Shown: in pieces, positions 46,466-55,146 of the stretch | Numbering within the stretch: the first letter of the stretch is position 1 | Layout: each line of letters opens with the position of its first letter | Origin: Afipia sp. | Lineage (GTDB): Bacteria > Pseudomonadota > Alphaproteobacteria > Rhizobiales > Xanthobacteraceae | Length of the DNA: 64,000 nt | Assembly (NCBI GenBank): GCA_024707075.1 | Contig: JANQAK010000006.1 | Location: 186,001-250,000, forward strand | Reading direction: 5' to 3' | Made by a program: the position numbers and the translations under genes | Notes under the pieces: generated by a model | Database searches by the model: none | What the model was told of the DNA's origin: nothing | Seen by the model: the letters and a program-made list of their open reading frames with translations, nothing else

Positions 46466-46861
46466 TTGCAGTTTCATATGATCGCAGGCGGGCCGAAGCC
46501 CGTGGCGCCGTTCAGTCATGCTGTTGAGACCGACGGCTTTGTATTCGTCACCGGCCAGATGCCGGACACGCCCGACGCGCCCGGTCAATTGCCGGACGGC
46601 ATCGTGGCGCAGACCCGCGCCGTCATGGAGAATTTGAGACGGGTGTTGACCGGTCTTGATCTCGGCTTCGAGCATGTCGTCATGGCGCGGATCTATCTCA
46701 CGCGCTTCAAGCTGGACTATGCGGTGATGAATGAGACCTACCGGAGCTACTTCGCCGAAGGCCGGCTTCCGGCGCGTACCTGCGTCGGTGTGACCGGTCT
46801 GGCTTACGACGCCCTGGTCGAGATCGACCTCGTATGCAGGCGTCCGGTGCAAGTCACATAG
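46466..46861 (+). CDS. RidA/YjgF family protein
   Basis: 131 aa from TTG 46466 (ATG 46478 is the alternative), 3 bp after the fusion gene. RidA features: PKPVAPFSHAVETDGFVFVTGQ, TRAVMENLRRVL and LPARTCVGV, where the arginine matches the conserved RidA active-site arginine. RidA proteins hydrolyse reactive imines/enamines to ketones and ammonia; Rid-like members also occur in amide and pyrimidine breakdown. The context suggests it clears an intermediate of the amidase pathway. Confidence 0.88.
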   Translation: MQFHMIAGGPKPVAPFSHAVETDGFVFVTGQMPDTPDAPGQLPDGIVAQTRAVMENLRRVLTGLDLGFEHVVMARIYLTRFKLDYAVMNETYRSYFAEGRLPARTCVGVTGLAYDALVEIDLVCRRPVQVT

Positions 46862-47227
46862 ACAGCTCAGGCATTGGCCGGTCGATAGTGTTGCGCGTTT
46901 ATCTCTCCCAGGTGTGGTCACTTCGTTGAATCGGGAGAGAAAAAAACATTCTGCTTTCCGCTCCGGGCATAGGACACTTCTTCGCCGCCGAAATAAGCGA
47001 TCTCTCGACAAGTAGTCTGAGGGACTAAATCCTGTGGTGGCGGCCTACATTCGAAATTCCATTTCATTGACGCAGTGCGGTGCCCGGTCGCATCCTTTCC
47101 GCATGAGCACGCGCGAATAGCGGCGCGGGCAAGGTGTGATTTTCAAGGTACGGGAACCTCGCAGGATGCGTGGCGCAAAGGCGTCCGCGTTAACGGCAGG
47201 TGCTGCCTTTTTCAGATGGAGAACAAG
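46862..47227. other. intergenic region upstream of sulfonate-type importer
   Basis: 366 bp. TCTCTCCC (46902-46909) and GGGAGAGA (46933-46940) are complementary over 8 bp, followed by six A; on the plus strand this is not a terminator. The rest should contain the promoter of the importer operon. An open frame in phase with the binding protein runs back to 47075 but shows no family sequence. GGAG at 47218 sets the start at 47228. Confidence 0.5.
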
Positions 47228-48325
47228 ATGCCGACGAACGAGCGAAAATCCAAATCCATTCTGGATCGCCGGTCCCTCCTACAGGGTGGCGCAGCGGCGG
47301 CTTTTGCCGCGCCGCTGGGCGTATTGGGCGCGAAAGCGTTTCCTGCGCGGCCTTCTGGCGCCATCGATTTCTCCGAATTCCCGATCTGCAAGACATCGTC
47401 TGACGCACCGGCGCTGACCGGCGCACCCCGCAAGCTGAAGTTTTCCTGGAATGCCAACGCGGTTTGCCTTGCGCCGCTGCCGGTCGCAATCGACTACGGA
47501 TTCTTTCAGAAGCAGAATCTCGACGTCGAACTGATCAATTACAGCGGCTCGACGGATCAGTTGCTTGAGGCCATCGCCACGGGAAAGAGCGACGCCGGCG
47601 TCGGCATGGCGCTGCGCTGGCTAAAGCCGCTGGAGCAAGGCTTCGACGTCAAGATCGCGGCAGGCACCCATGGCGGCTGCCTGCGCGCACTGGCTCCGAC
47701 CAAGTCCGACATCAAGAATGTGGCAGATCTCAAAGGCAAGGTCGTTGCGGTCGGCGATCTCGCGGGGCCGGACAAGAACTTCTTCTCGATTCAACTCGCG
47801 AAGGCCGGCATCGATCCCAACAAGGATGTCGACTGGCGTCCCTATCCCGGTAATCTCCTGAGGCTGGCTGCGGAGAAAGGCGAAGTGCAGGCCATTCTGG
47901 CGTCCGATCCGATCGCCTATCTCTGGCTCAAGGACGGCGAATTCAAGGAGATCGGCTCCAATCTCGACGGTCCCTACAAGGATGTGAGCTGCTGCATCGT
48001 CGGTCTTCGCGGCAGCCTCATTCGCGAGGAGCCGCTGGTGGCGCGCGCCATCACCCAGGCGCTGCTGGATGCTGCGATGTTCGCTTCGCAGAATCCCGAG
48101 AAGACCGCGAAATCGTTCCTGCCTTATGCGCCGAAGACGGCGACCGAGGAGGACCTGCAAGCCATGATTCGCTATCACACCCACCATCACCATCCGGTGG
48201 GTGATGCGCTGAAGCGGGAACTGAAGATTTACGCGGACGATCTCAAGCTCGTCTCGGTCTTCAAGCCGAATACTGATACAGCCAAGTTTGCGGAGCGGAT
48301 CTATGCCAACGTCTTCGGCGTCTAA
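47228..48325 (+). CDS. sulfonate/nitrate-type ABC transporter substrate-binding protein (Tat-like signal)
   Basis: 365 aa from ATG 47228, with GGAG six bases upstream. The N-terminus has a twin-arginine-like signal (DRRSLLQGGAAAAFAAPLGVLGAKAF). The mature part is SsuA/TauA/NrtA-like: FSWNANAVCLAPLPVAIDYGFFQKQNLDVELINYSGS, then LLEAIATGKSDAGVGMALRWLKPLEQG, and DLKGKVVAVGDLAGPDKNFFS. A histidine run (THHHHP) near residue 318 is unusual and could bind metal. The operon also encodes two flavin enzymes of organosulfur metabolism. Confidence 0.9.
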   Translation: MPTNERKSKSILDRRSLLQGGAAAAFAAPLGVLGAKAFPARPSGAIDFSEFPICKTSSDAPALTGAPRKLKFSWNANAVCLAPLPVAIDYGFFQKQNLDVELINYSGSTDQLLEAIATGKSDAGVGMALRWLKPLEQGFDVKIAAGTHGGCLRALAPTKSDIKNVADLKGKVVAVGDLAGPDKNFFSIQLAKAGIDPNKDVDWRPYPGNLLRLAAEKGEVQAILASDPIAYLWLKDGEFKEIGSNLDGPYKDVSCCIVGLRGSLIREEPLVARAITQALLDAAMFASQNPEKTAKSFLPYAPKTATEEDLQAMIRYHTHHHHPVGDALKRELKIYADDLKLVSVFKPNTDTAKFAERIYANVFGV

Positions 48326-49343
48326 GGCGGTTGCTATTCCGCAATCGGCCGAGGAAGGCGCGGCATTCAGTGGCCGTGCATTCCCCTCTCTGCCGTCCTT
48401 GCTGGCCAGCGGGACAGGCCTCGCGGCCAGCATTGCGTGGTTTGCGTTCGGTGGGTCGGCTCTGGCGTGGCCGGATGTCGGCGACTGGTCGCAGACGCAG
48501 AATGTTGCCTATGGCGCAATTGCGATTGGAGCGGTCATTGCCGTTCTTTCTCTTGGTGGGTCTCTTTTCGGCCAGCTTGGAGCGGGCGTCAGCCGCCGTG
48601 CGCCGTGGCTGATTGCGCTCGGTGTTTTCCTGACATTGTGGGAAGTCGCGACCGCGAAGTTTGCGTGGCTCCCGCTGCCGTTCTTTCCGCCGCCGCAGGC
48701 CATCGTTGAAGTCTATACCGATGATCTGCCGAAGCTGTGGGCCAGCGTCTTTGCATCGGTGAAGTTGCAACTCGGCGGCTACGCCATCGGCGCGCTCATC
48801 GGATTCATCACCGGGGTCTCCATCGGCTGGTCGCGAGCCGTCGGCTACTGGATCCATCCCATACTGCGCTTTATCGGTCCGTTGCCGGCGACGGCCTGGC
48901 TGCCGATCGCGTTCTTCACGTTTCCGTCGAGCTGGAGCGCGAGCACATTCCTCATCGCGCTGGCCACCGGGTTTCCGGTGACAGTATTGACGTGGTCGGG
49001 CGTGGCGAGCGTCAGCAACGCCTACTATGACGTGGCGCGGACGCTGGGCGCAAAGCCGTCGTTCCTTGTGCTCAAGGTCGCCATACCCGCCGCGCTGCCG
49101 CACGTTTTCGTCGGCCTCTTCATGGGCCTTGGATCGTCCTTCGCCGTTCTCGTCGTCGCCGAGATGATCGGCGTGAAGGCCGGGCTCGGCTGGTATCTGC
49201 AATGGGCGCAGGGCTGGGCGGCCTACGCGAACATGTACGCGGCTCTGATCGTGATGTCGCTGCTATGCTCCGGTGCGATCACGCTTTTGTTCCGGGTGCG
49301 GGATTGGCTGTTGATCTGGCAGAAGGGCGTCGTGAAATGGTAG
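48303..49343 (+). CDS. sulfonate/nitrate-type ABC transporter permease with N-terminal membrane extension
   Basis: 346 aa from ATG 48303, overlapping the binding-protein gene by 23 bp. The C-terminal ~250 residues are a standard SsuC/TauC-type permease (FPPPQAIVEVYTDDLPKLWASV, EAA-like loop NAYYDVARTLGAKPSFLVLKVAIPAALPHVF). The first ~95 residues add two extra hydrophobic segments (ASIAWFAFGGSALAW, and GAIAIGAVIAVLSLGGSLF) not found in the usual ~260-residue family member. Confidence 0.88.
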   Translation: MPTSSASKAVAIPQSAEEGAAFSGRAFPSLPSLLASGTGLAASIAWFAFGGSALAWPDVGDWSQTQNVAYGAIAIGAVIAVLSLGGSLFGQLGAGVSRRAPWLIALGVFLTLWEVATAKFAWLPLPFFPPPQAIVEVYTDDLPKLWASVFASVKLQLGGYAIGALIGFITGVSIGWSRAVGYWIHPILRFIGPLPATAWLPIAFFTFPSSWSASTFLIALATGFPVTVLTWSGVASVSNAYYDVARTLGAKPSFLVLKVAIPAALPHVFVGLFMGLGSSFAVLVVAEMIGVKAGLGWYLQWAQGWAAYANMYAALIVMSLLCSGAITLLFRVRDWLLIWQKGVVKW

Positions 49344-50131
49344 CACTCGCTTACAAGCAGAAAACTATGCCCGCATCCGGCGCCGCATTGGACATTGATG
49401 ACGTCAGTCATCATTTCGATATCGATGGCGCCGTGCTTCCTGTTCTCAATCACGTCAGCTTCCGGGCTGAGCCAGGGGAATTTGTCGCGCTTCTGGGGCC
49501 GTCCGGTTGCGGAAAGTCCACCTTGCTGCGGCTCGTCGCGGGACTGGAAGCGCCACGGTCGGGCAATCTGCGGGAGGATGGCCATCCGATCGCCGGACCG
49601 CATCCGTCGCGCGTCGTGGTGTTTCAGGACCCGACGCTGTTTCCGTGGCGCACGGTGTGGAAGAACGTCGCCCTTGGCCTCGAGGCGCAGGGCATCATCA
49701 GGAATGAGCGTCACCGCGTCGATGCCGCCATCGAGTTGGTCGGGTTGTCGCAATTTGCCAACGCCTATCCGCATCAGTTGTCCGGCGGCATGGCGCAGCG
49801 CGTCTCGCTGGCGCGCGCGCTGGTCAACGATCCAAAAATCCTGATCCTCGATGAGCCGCTGGGCAAGCTGGATTCGCTGACGCGCATCAGCATGCAGACC
49901 GAGATCGTGTCACTGTGGCAGCGCAACGGCTTCACCACGCTGCTGGTGACGCACGATGTCGAGGAGGCGCTGTTCCTTGCCAACCGCGTGCTGGTGTTCA
50001 GCGACCGGCCCGCGAGCCTGAAAGCCGATATCACCGTTGACAGGGCGTATCCGCGGCACCGCGGCGATCCCTATCTCGCGGACCTGCGGCGTCAGATTCT
50101 GGGACTGCTCGGTCTCGATGCAACCTGGTGA
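49337..50131 (+). CDS. sulfonate/nitrate-type ABC transporter ATP-binding protein
   Basis: 264 aa from ATG 49337, overlapping the permease stop. SsuB/TauB-type ATPase: Walker A GPSGCGKSTLLRLVAG, VVFQDPTLFPWRTVWKNVALGL (Q-loop region), signature LSGGMAQRVSLARAL, Walker B ILILDEPLGKLDSLTR, switch VTHDVEEALFLANRV. It completes the importer. Confidence 0.92.
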   Translation: MVALAYKQKTMPASGAALDIDDVSHHFDIDGAVLPVLNHVSFRAEPGEFVALLGPSGCGKSTLLRLVAGLEAPRSGNLREDGHPIAGPHPSRVVVFQDPTLFPWRTVWKNVALGLEAQGIIRNERHRVDAAIELVGLSQFANAYPHQLSGGMAQRVSLARALVNDPKILILDEPLGKLDSLTRISMQTEIVSLWQRNGFTTLLVTHDVEEALFLANRVLVFSDRPASLKADITVDRAYPRHRGDPYLADLRRQILGLLGLDATW

Positions 50132-50155
50132 TCGCGACAGCAACGGAATACGGAC

Positions 50156-51298
50156 ATGGATGCCACGCCGACGCTGCTTGAGAAGATCGGCCTGATCGCC
50201 GCGGATCTCGCGGCGGACAGCGCCGAGAACGATCGCAGGGGACGCATTGCTCCGCGAGTTTTCAGTGAGCTTGCAAAAACCGGATTGCTGGGGCTGACGG
50301 TCTCGAGGGCGCACGGCGGCGCGGGCGCCGGTATGCGCGAGACGGCGGACGTCCTGCGTGTCCTTGGCAAGGCCGATCCTTCGGTTGCGCTGATCCTGTC
50401 GATGCACTTCATCCAGCATCTTATCATCGCGAGAAGCGAGGATTGGCCGCGTCATCTGGCGCAGAAACTGGTTCGTGACGCGACCGGGCGGGTCGGCCTC
50501 ATCAACGCGCTTCGCGTGGAACCTGAGCTTGGATCGCCGGCGCGAGGCGGGCTTCCGGCTACGGTGGTGCGGCGCACGGTCGAGGGATGGCGGCTGACGG
50601 GACACAAGATCTATTCGACTGGTGCGCCGGTGCTGCGCTGGTATCTGGTCTGGGCCAGGACCGACGAGCCGGATGTTCGGGTCGGCATGTTTCTGGTGCC
50701 AGCAGGTTTGCCGGGCACCCGGATTGTCGAGACGTGGGATCATCTCGGTCTGCGCGCCAGCGGCAGCCACGACGTTGTTTTCGACGATGTGCTGTTTCCG
50801 TTCGACCACGAAGTCGATGTCCGCCAGCCGCAGGAGTGGCTGAAGCCGGATCCGATCCAGGGTGTGGCGCATCCGTTGCTGGTGGCGGCGATCTATGACG
50901 GCGTTGCACAAGCCGCCCGGGACTGGCTGCTTCAGTTCCTGAAAACTCGTGCACCTTCCAGCCTCGGAGCGCCGCTCGCGACGCTGTCGCGCGCGCAGGA
51001 CATTGCAGGCGGAATCGAGGCAAAGCTAGCAGTCAATGCTCGATTGATCCGGACCTTCGCCAGGGATTTCGATGACGGCATCGCGGTTACGCCAAACGAA
51101 GCAGCCATCGTGAAACTGACAGTGACGAACAACGCGGTGAGCGTTGTCGAAGATGCGCTGTCGTTGAGCAGCAATCATGGGCTGAGCCGGACCAATCCCC
51201 TTGAGCGTCACTATCGCGACGTGCTGTGCGGCCGGGTGCACACGCCGCAGGATGACAGCACCCGGATCGCGGCAGGACGCGCTGCGCTCGGCATCTGA
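50156..51298 (+). CDS. acyl-CoA dehydrogenase-fold monooxygenase (SfnB/DszC-like)
   Basis: 380 aa with the acyl-CoA dehydrogenase fold: SRAHGGAGAGMRETADVLRVLGKADPSVALILSMHF at the N-terminus, TGHKIYSTGAPVLRWYLVWA in the middle, and a C-terminal SSNHGLSRTNPLERHYRDVLCGRVHTPQDD. The last stretch replaces the EGT(S/N)Q catalytic-glutamate motif of true dehydrogenases and is typical of the SfnB/DszC/dibenzothiophene monooxygenase branch, which use reduced flavin and O2. With the sulfonate importer before it and an SsuD-like enzyme after it, a role in organosulfur oxidation is likely. The substrate is not visible. Confidence 0.85.
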   Translation: MDATPTLLEKIGLIAADLAADSAENDRRGRIAPRVFSELAKTGLLGLTVSRAHGGAGAGMRETADVLRVLGKADPSVALILSMHFIQHLIIARSEDWPRHLAQKLVRDATGRVGLINALRVEPELGSPARGGLPATVVRRTVEGWRLTGHKIYSTGAPVLRWYLVWARTDEPDVRVGMFLVPAGLPGTRIVETWDHLGLRASGSHDVVFDDVLFPFDHEVDVRQPQEWLKPDPIQGVAHPLLVAAIYDGVAQAARDWLLQFLKTRAPSSLGAPLATLSRAQDIAGGIEAKLAVNARLIRTFARDFDDGIAVTPNEAAIVKLTVTNNAVSVVEDALSLSSNHGLSRTNPLERHYRDVLCGRVHTPQDDSTRIAAGRAALGI

Positions 51299-51332
51299 TC
51301 GATATCCCCTACGATCCAGACAGGAGAGACCC

Positions 51333-52433
51333 ATGAGCATCGAATTCATCGGCTTCGTCACCAACAACAATTCCTCGGAGACGATCCCGCGAAGCGGACC
51401 GATCGTGAACCGCGACCATATCGAAACCGTCGCCAAGGCTCATGAGAGTGCTGGCTTCGACCGGGTGCTGCTGGCGTTCCATGCGACCAGCCCCGACAGC
51501 TTGCAGGTCGGTCAGCACGTTCTCGGCGTCACCGACCGACTAAACATCCTGATCGCGCAACGGCCGGGCTTCACTGCACCGACATTGCTGGCGCGACAAC
51601 TGGCAACAATAGATCAGCTCTGGCGCGGTCGCGTCGCGCTTCATGTCATCACGGGCGGAAACGCCGAGGAACTGAAGCAGGACGGCAATCTCGTGCACGA
51701 CAAGGACGAGCGTTACGCCCGCACCGGCGAGTTCCTCGACGTCGTCAAGGCTGAGTGGAGCAGCGACAAGCCGTTCAGCTATAGCGGGAAGTTTTATCAG
51801 GTTCAGAACGGGTTCTCTCAGGTCAAACCCTATCGCCGAGAGGGCATCCCGATCTTTGTCGGTGGCGGATCGGATGCGGCCATCGAGGTTGCAGGCAAGC
51901 ACGCGGATACATTCGCCTTGTGGGGCGAATCCTATGCGCAGGTTCGCGATGTGACATCGCGCGCTCGGGCGGCTGCCGCGAAGCATGGCCGGCCTACGCC
52001 GAGCTTCAGCCTCTCAGTGCGTCCGATCATCGCCGACACCGAAGAAAAGGCGTGGGCCAAGGCCGATGCCATCCTTGAACGAGCGACTGCGTTGCAGGAT
52101 GTGACCGGCTATCGCAAACCGGCCGACGGTCACGCAACAGCCGGCGCGCGCCGGCTGCTGGCGCTGGCCGAGCAGGGGACGCGGATCGACAAGCGTCTGT
52201 GGACCGAAATCGCCAAGCTGACCGGCGCGAACAGCAATACGACGGCGCTTGTCGGCACGCCTGAGCAGGTTGCCGAGGTGTTCCGCGACTATTACGAACT
52301 CGGCGTCAGCCATTTCCTCATTCGCGGCTTCGATCCTTTGATCGATGCCATTGAGTATGGCCGTGAGCTGATCCCTGCGACGCGCCGCCTGATTGCCGAG
52401 CTTCAGAGCAGCAGGGGCGTTGCGGCGGAATGA
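51333..52433 (+). CDS. LLM-class flavin-dependent monooxygenase (alkanesulfonate monooxygenase-like)
   Basis: 366 aa from ATG 51333, with CAGGAGAG upstream. It is a bacterial luciferase-like TIM barrel of the SsuD branch: GRVALHVITGGNAEELKQDG, ERYARTGEFLDVVKAEWS, IPIFVGGGSDAAIEVAGKHADTFALWGE, and LVGTPEQVAEVFRDYYELGVSHFLIRGFDPL. SsuD enzymes use FMNH2 and O2 to cleave the C-S bond of alkanesulfonates, giving aldehyde and sulfite. A flavin reductase is not encoded nearby. Confidence 0.88.
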   Translation: MSIEFIGFVTNNNSSETIPRSGPIVNRDHIETVAKAHESAGFDRVLLAFHATSPDSLQVGQHVLGVTDRLNILIAQRPGFTAPTLLARQLATIDQLWRGRVALHVITGGNAEELKQDGNLVHDKDERYARTGEFLDVVKAEWSSDKPFSYSGKFYQVQNGFSQVKPYRREGIPIFVGGGSDAAIEVAGKHADTFALWGESYAQVRDVTSRARAAAAKHGRPTPSFSLSVRPIIADTEEKAWAKADAILERATALQDVTGYRKPADGHATAGARRLLALAEQGTRIDKRLWTEIAKLTGANSNTTALVGTPEQVAEVFRDYYELGVSHFLIRGFDPLIDAIEYGRELIPATRRLIAELQSSRGVAAE

Positions 52434-52472
52434 AAGCCGCAGGTCTTGCGCCGCGATTGCCGCTGCGTAGCG

Positions 52473-53048
52473 TCAGCCTTCCCATTCGTGCAGTGGAATG
52501 CGGAGATCGAGGTTGAGCAGATCGATCGCACGGCGCGCGATATGGTCGATCATCTCGACCATCGAATTCGGCTTGTGATAGAATGCCGGAACCGGCGGGG
52601 CAATGATCGCGCCGATTTCCGTCGCCGTCGCCATCGCCCGCAGATGGCCGAGATGTAGGGGCGTTTCCCGCACCATCAGCACCAACTTGCGCCGTTCCTT
52701 GAGCTGGACATCCGCCGCGCGGACCAGAAGATTGTCTGCGGCGCTCGCCGTGATCGCGGACAAGGTACGGATCGAGCAGGGCGCCACGATCATGCCCGAA
52801 GTGCGAAAGGAGCCGCTGGCGATGCTCGCGCCGATGTCCTCATTCGGATGATGACGCGTAGCCAACGCTGTGACCGCTGACAGGGCATTTGGCCCGATCT
52901 CGTGCGTCAGCGTCCGCTCAGCGTTGCGCGTGACCACCAAATGGACGTCGCATTGGCCGGATTCCGCCAGCAATTCGACGACCCGCACGCCGAGCGCCGC
53001 GCCCGAGGCGCCGCTGATGCCGACCACAACTCGCAAGCGGCCGCTCAT
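52473..53048 (-). CDS. ubiX: flavin prenyltransferase UbiX
   Basis: 191 aa from ATG 53048, overlapping the ubiD stop (ATGA). It has the UbiX motifs VVGISGASGAALGVRVVELL at the start, APCSIRTLSAITASAADNLLVRAADVQLKERRKLVLMVRETPLHLGHLRAM, and PPVPAFYHKP. It makes prenylated FMN from FMN and a C5 prenyl phosphate, the cofactor required by UbiD, encoded directly upstream in the same operon. Confidence 0.95.
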   Translation of the reverse strand: MSGRLRVVVGISGASGAALGVRVVELLAESGQCDVHLVVTRNAERTLTHEIGPNALSAVTALATRHHPNEDIGASIASGSFRTSGMIVAPCSIRTLSAITASAADNLLVRAADVQLKERRKLVLMVRETPLHLGHLRAMATATEIGAIIAPPVPAFYHKPNSMVEMIDHIARRAIDLLNLDLRIPLHEWEG

Positions 53049-54574
53049 CGCGCGCCTGCTCCGGATGCTTCGTTCAATGGAAGGCCAAGTTGCTGCCAGA
53101 GCTTGTCCACGCGCTCGACCACGGCGCTGTCCATGGCGAGGAGACGCCCCCATTCACGATCCGTTTCGGGAGGCAGTTTCGTGGTTGCGTCGATGCCGAG
53201 CTTGCCGCCGAGGCCCGGCTTTGGCGATGCAAAATCGAGATAGTCGATCGGCGTGTCGGTCAGCGCGACGAGATCGCGTGAGGGATCGGAGCGGGTGGCG
53301 ACCGCCCACATTACGTCGGACCAGTTGCGCACATCGATATCCGGATCGACGAGAATGAGGAATTTCGTGTAGGTGAGCTGCGGCAGCATCGACCACAGCG
53401 CAAGCATGACGCGCCGCGCCTGTCCCGGATAACGTTTTGCGATGGATGCGACTGCGATCCGGTACGAACACGCTTCGGGAGGGAGCCACAGGTCGACGAT
53501 CTCCGGCAGCCGCTTTTTGAGCAACGGCACAAGGAGTTCGTTGAAGACTTCACCGATGCGCGAAGGTTCGTCGGGCGGCCGTCCCGTGAAGGTGGAAAGA
53601 TAGATCGGCTGTCGGCGCATGGTGATTGCGGTTACGCGCATCACGGGGAAATTCTCGACAGCATTGTAGTAGCCGGTGTGATCGCCGAACGGTCCCTCGG
53701 GAGCCGTCTCGTCGGGGGAGACGGTGCCTTCGATGACGATTTCCGCCTCGGCAGGAATCATCAACGGCACGCTCACGCAACGTGCGAGCGGCAGGCGTGC
53801 GCCGCGCAGCAGGCCGGCGAAGCGGAATTCCGAAAGCGTCTCCGGCAGGGGAAGTACCGCTGCGAGAATGGCGGCCGGATCGGCGCCGATTGCAACCGCG
53901 ACCGGCATGTCGAGGCCGCGTGCCTTCCATTGGTGATGATGTCGGGCACCCCCGCGATGGGCGAGCCAGCGCAGGATAGCACGGTCGCGGCCGATCACCT
54001 GCATTCTGTAAACGCCGACATTGGTATTGTTGCCGGCTTCATCGTCGGGTGGTCCGGTAATGACCATCGGCCAAGTGATGAGCGGTGCCGGTTCCCGTGA
54101 CCAGCAGGTCTGCACCGGCAGCCGGGTGAGATCGATCGAGTCTCCGCGCCATACGATGTCCTGTACGGGCGGCGTGTCGATACGCTTGGGGCGCATCGCC
54201 ATGACCCCGCGAGCCAGCGGCAGTTTCGCCATCGCGTCCGCGAAATTATGCGGTGGACGCGGCTCGCTCAGTTCCGCGAGCGCTTCGCCGAGGGCTGGCA
54301 GCCGCTCGGGGTTGACGCCGAGCCCCCAGGCGGCGCGTTCCCGCGTTCCGAACAGGTTCACGAGGACAGGCATCTCGGCCATGGTGCCGTCAGCCTTGAG
54401 TGGCGCCTCAAACAGCAGCGCCGGTCCGTTGTCCCGAAGAACGCGCCGGTGAATTTCGGTCATCTCGTGGACGACCGATACCGGCTCGCGGATCCGGAGA
54501 AGCTGGCCTTTATCTTCAAGACAGGTCAGGAAACTGCGCAGACTGCTGAAAGAGGGCTGATCACGGCGCAGCAC
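53045..54574 (-). CDS. ubiD: 4-hydroxy-3-polyprenylbenzoate decarboxylase UbiD
   Basis: 509 aa from GTG 54574. The frame is open to 54685, but AGGAGA lies eight bases before this GTG and the family sequence (SLRSFLTCLEDKGQLLRI) starts just after it. Long blocks match E. coli UbiD: LPVQTCWSREPAPLITWP, ILRWLAHRGGA, GADPAAILAAVLPLPETLSEF, the EIVIEG and TAPEGPFGDHTGYYN blocks that with the arginine form the E-R-E active site, YLSTFTGRPPDEPSRIGEVFNE, and TPIDYLDFASPKPGLGGKLGIDATTK. It decarboxylates the prenylated 4-hydroxybenzoate intermediate of ubiquinone synthesis using prFMN. Its position beside ubiT/U/V supports that role. Confidence 0.93.
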   Translation of the reverse strand: MLRRDQPSFSSLRSFLTCLEDKGQLLRIREPVSVVHEMTEIHRRVLRDNGPALLFEAPLKADGTMAEMPVLVNLFGTRERAAWGLGVNPERLPALGEALAELSEPRPPHNFADAMAKLPLARGVMAMRPKRIDTPPVQDIVWRGDSIDLTRLPVQTCWSREPAPLITWPMVITGPPDDEAGNNTNVGVYRMQVIGRDRAILRWLAHRGGARHHHQWKARGLDMPVAVAIGADPAAILAAVLPLPETLSEFRFAGLLRGARLPLARCVSVPLMIPAEAEIVIEGTVSPDETAPEGPFGDHTGYYNAVENFPVMRVTAITMRRQPIYLSTFTGRPPDEPSRIGEVFNELLVPLLKKRLPEIVDLWLPPEACSYRIAVASIAKRYPGQARRVMLALWSMLPQLTYTKFLILVDPDIDVRNWSDVMWAVATRSDPSRDLVALTDTPIDYLDFASPKPGLGGKLGIDATTKLPPETDREWGRLLAMDSAVVERVDKLWQQLGLPLNEASGAGAR

Positions 54575-54719
54575 AGGTATGTTCTCCTGAATCCTAGAAA
54601 CTATAAAAAATTCCTCTGCGCCGTTGCTGGAGGACTGGGGGAACTGGATGTTGCTAGCGGTCATGGCAGCAGAAGCCGCAGTCATCCACGGCGGTCCGAG
54701 CGGATGCGATCAGGGGCTC

Positions 54720-54998
54720 TCAGCCTGCCGGAGCATGGAGCGGGGCAGTGTCGACCCATCGATGAACCGGCTTTCCGGTCGGAATGAGATCTGTCAGCGG
54801 TATAGCCATCGCGTTCGACACGCGGCGCAGCAAAATGATCGAGATATTGCCTCTGCCGCCTTCAAGCAGTGCAATGTAGCGTTCCGAAATGCCGGACGCC
54901 CGTGCCAATGTTTTGCGCGACAGGCCGCGAAGACTGCGTGCGGTCAAGACACGTTGACCGAGTTCCTCAAGAAAGACCGTGTCTGAGTGCTGGATCAT
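54720..54998 (-). CDS. short Xre-type HTH protein resembling the N-terminus of BzdR/BoxR regulators
   Basis: 92 aa. Residues about 10-70 are an Xre HTH: FLEELGQRVLTARSLRGLSRKTLARASGISERYIALLEGGRGNISIILLRRVSNAMAIPLTDLI. This matches the N-terminal domain of BzdR/BoxR-type regulators of benzoate genes, which continue with a shikimate kinase-like effector domain of about 180 residues. That domain is absent: the frame ends after a short unrelated tail, and the space before ubiD is only 145 bp. It may be a truncated regulator or a domain working alone. It is first in the HTH-ubiD-ubiX run and divergent from ubiT. Confidence 0.75.
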   Translation of the reverse strand: MIQHSDTVFLEELGQRVLTARSLRGLSRKTLARASGISERYIALLEGGRGNISIILLRRVSNAMAIPLTDLIPTGKPVHRWVDTAPLHAPAG

Positions 54999-55146
54999 GT
55001 GAGACCGTCATAGTGAGCGGAAAGGGTCCGCCATCCCCAAAAATCGCATCGAAACGCGTAATTCCGGAAATGACGGCAGGCAAGGATGCGGCACAGCCGA
55101 CTCCTTGCATCGCAACTAAGATCAGCATGGATTCCCAGCAATTTCA

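Noticed and set aside
46902..46940. TCTCTCCC/GGGAGAGA hairpin followed by A6 as a terminator
   Set aside because: On the plus strand it is followed by A, not T, and on the minus strand no T-run follows the stem; the loop is also long (23 nt).
55105..55115. TTGCATCGCAA near the ubiT promoter as an FNR-type site
   Set aside because: The arms are 3 bp apart, giving 11 bp instead of the 14-bp FNR/FixK geometry; the palindrome at 55147-55160 fits better.
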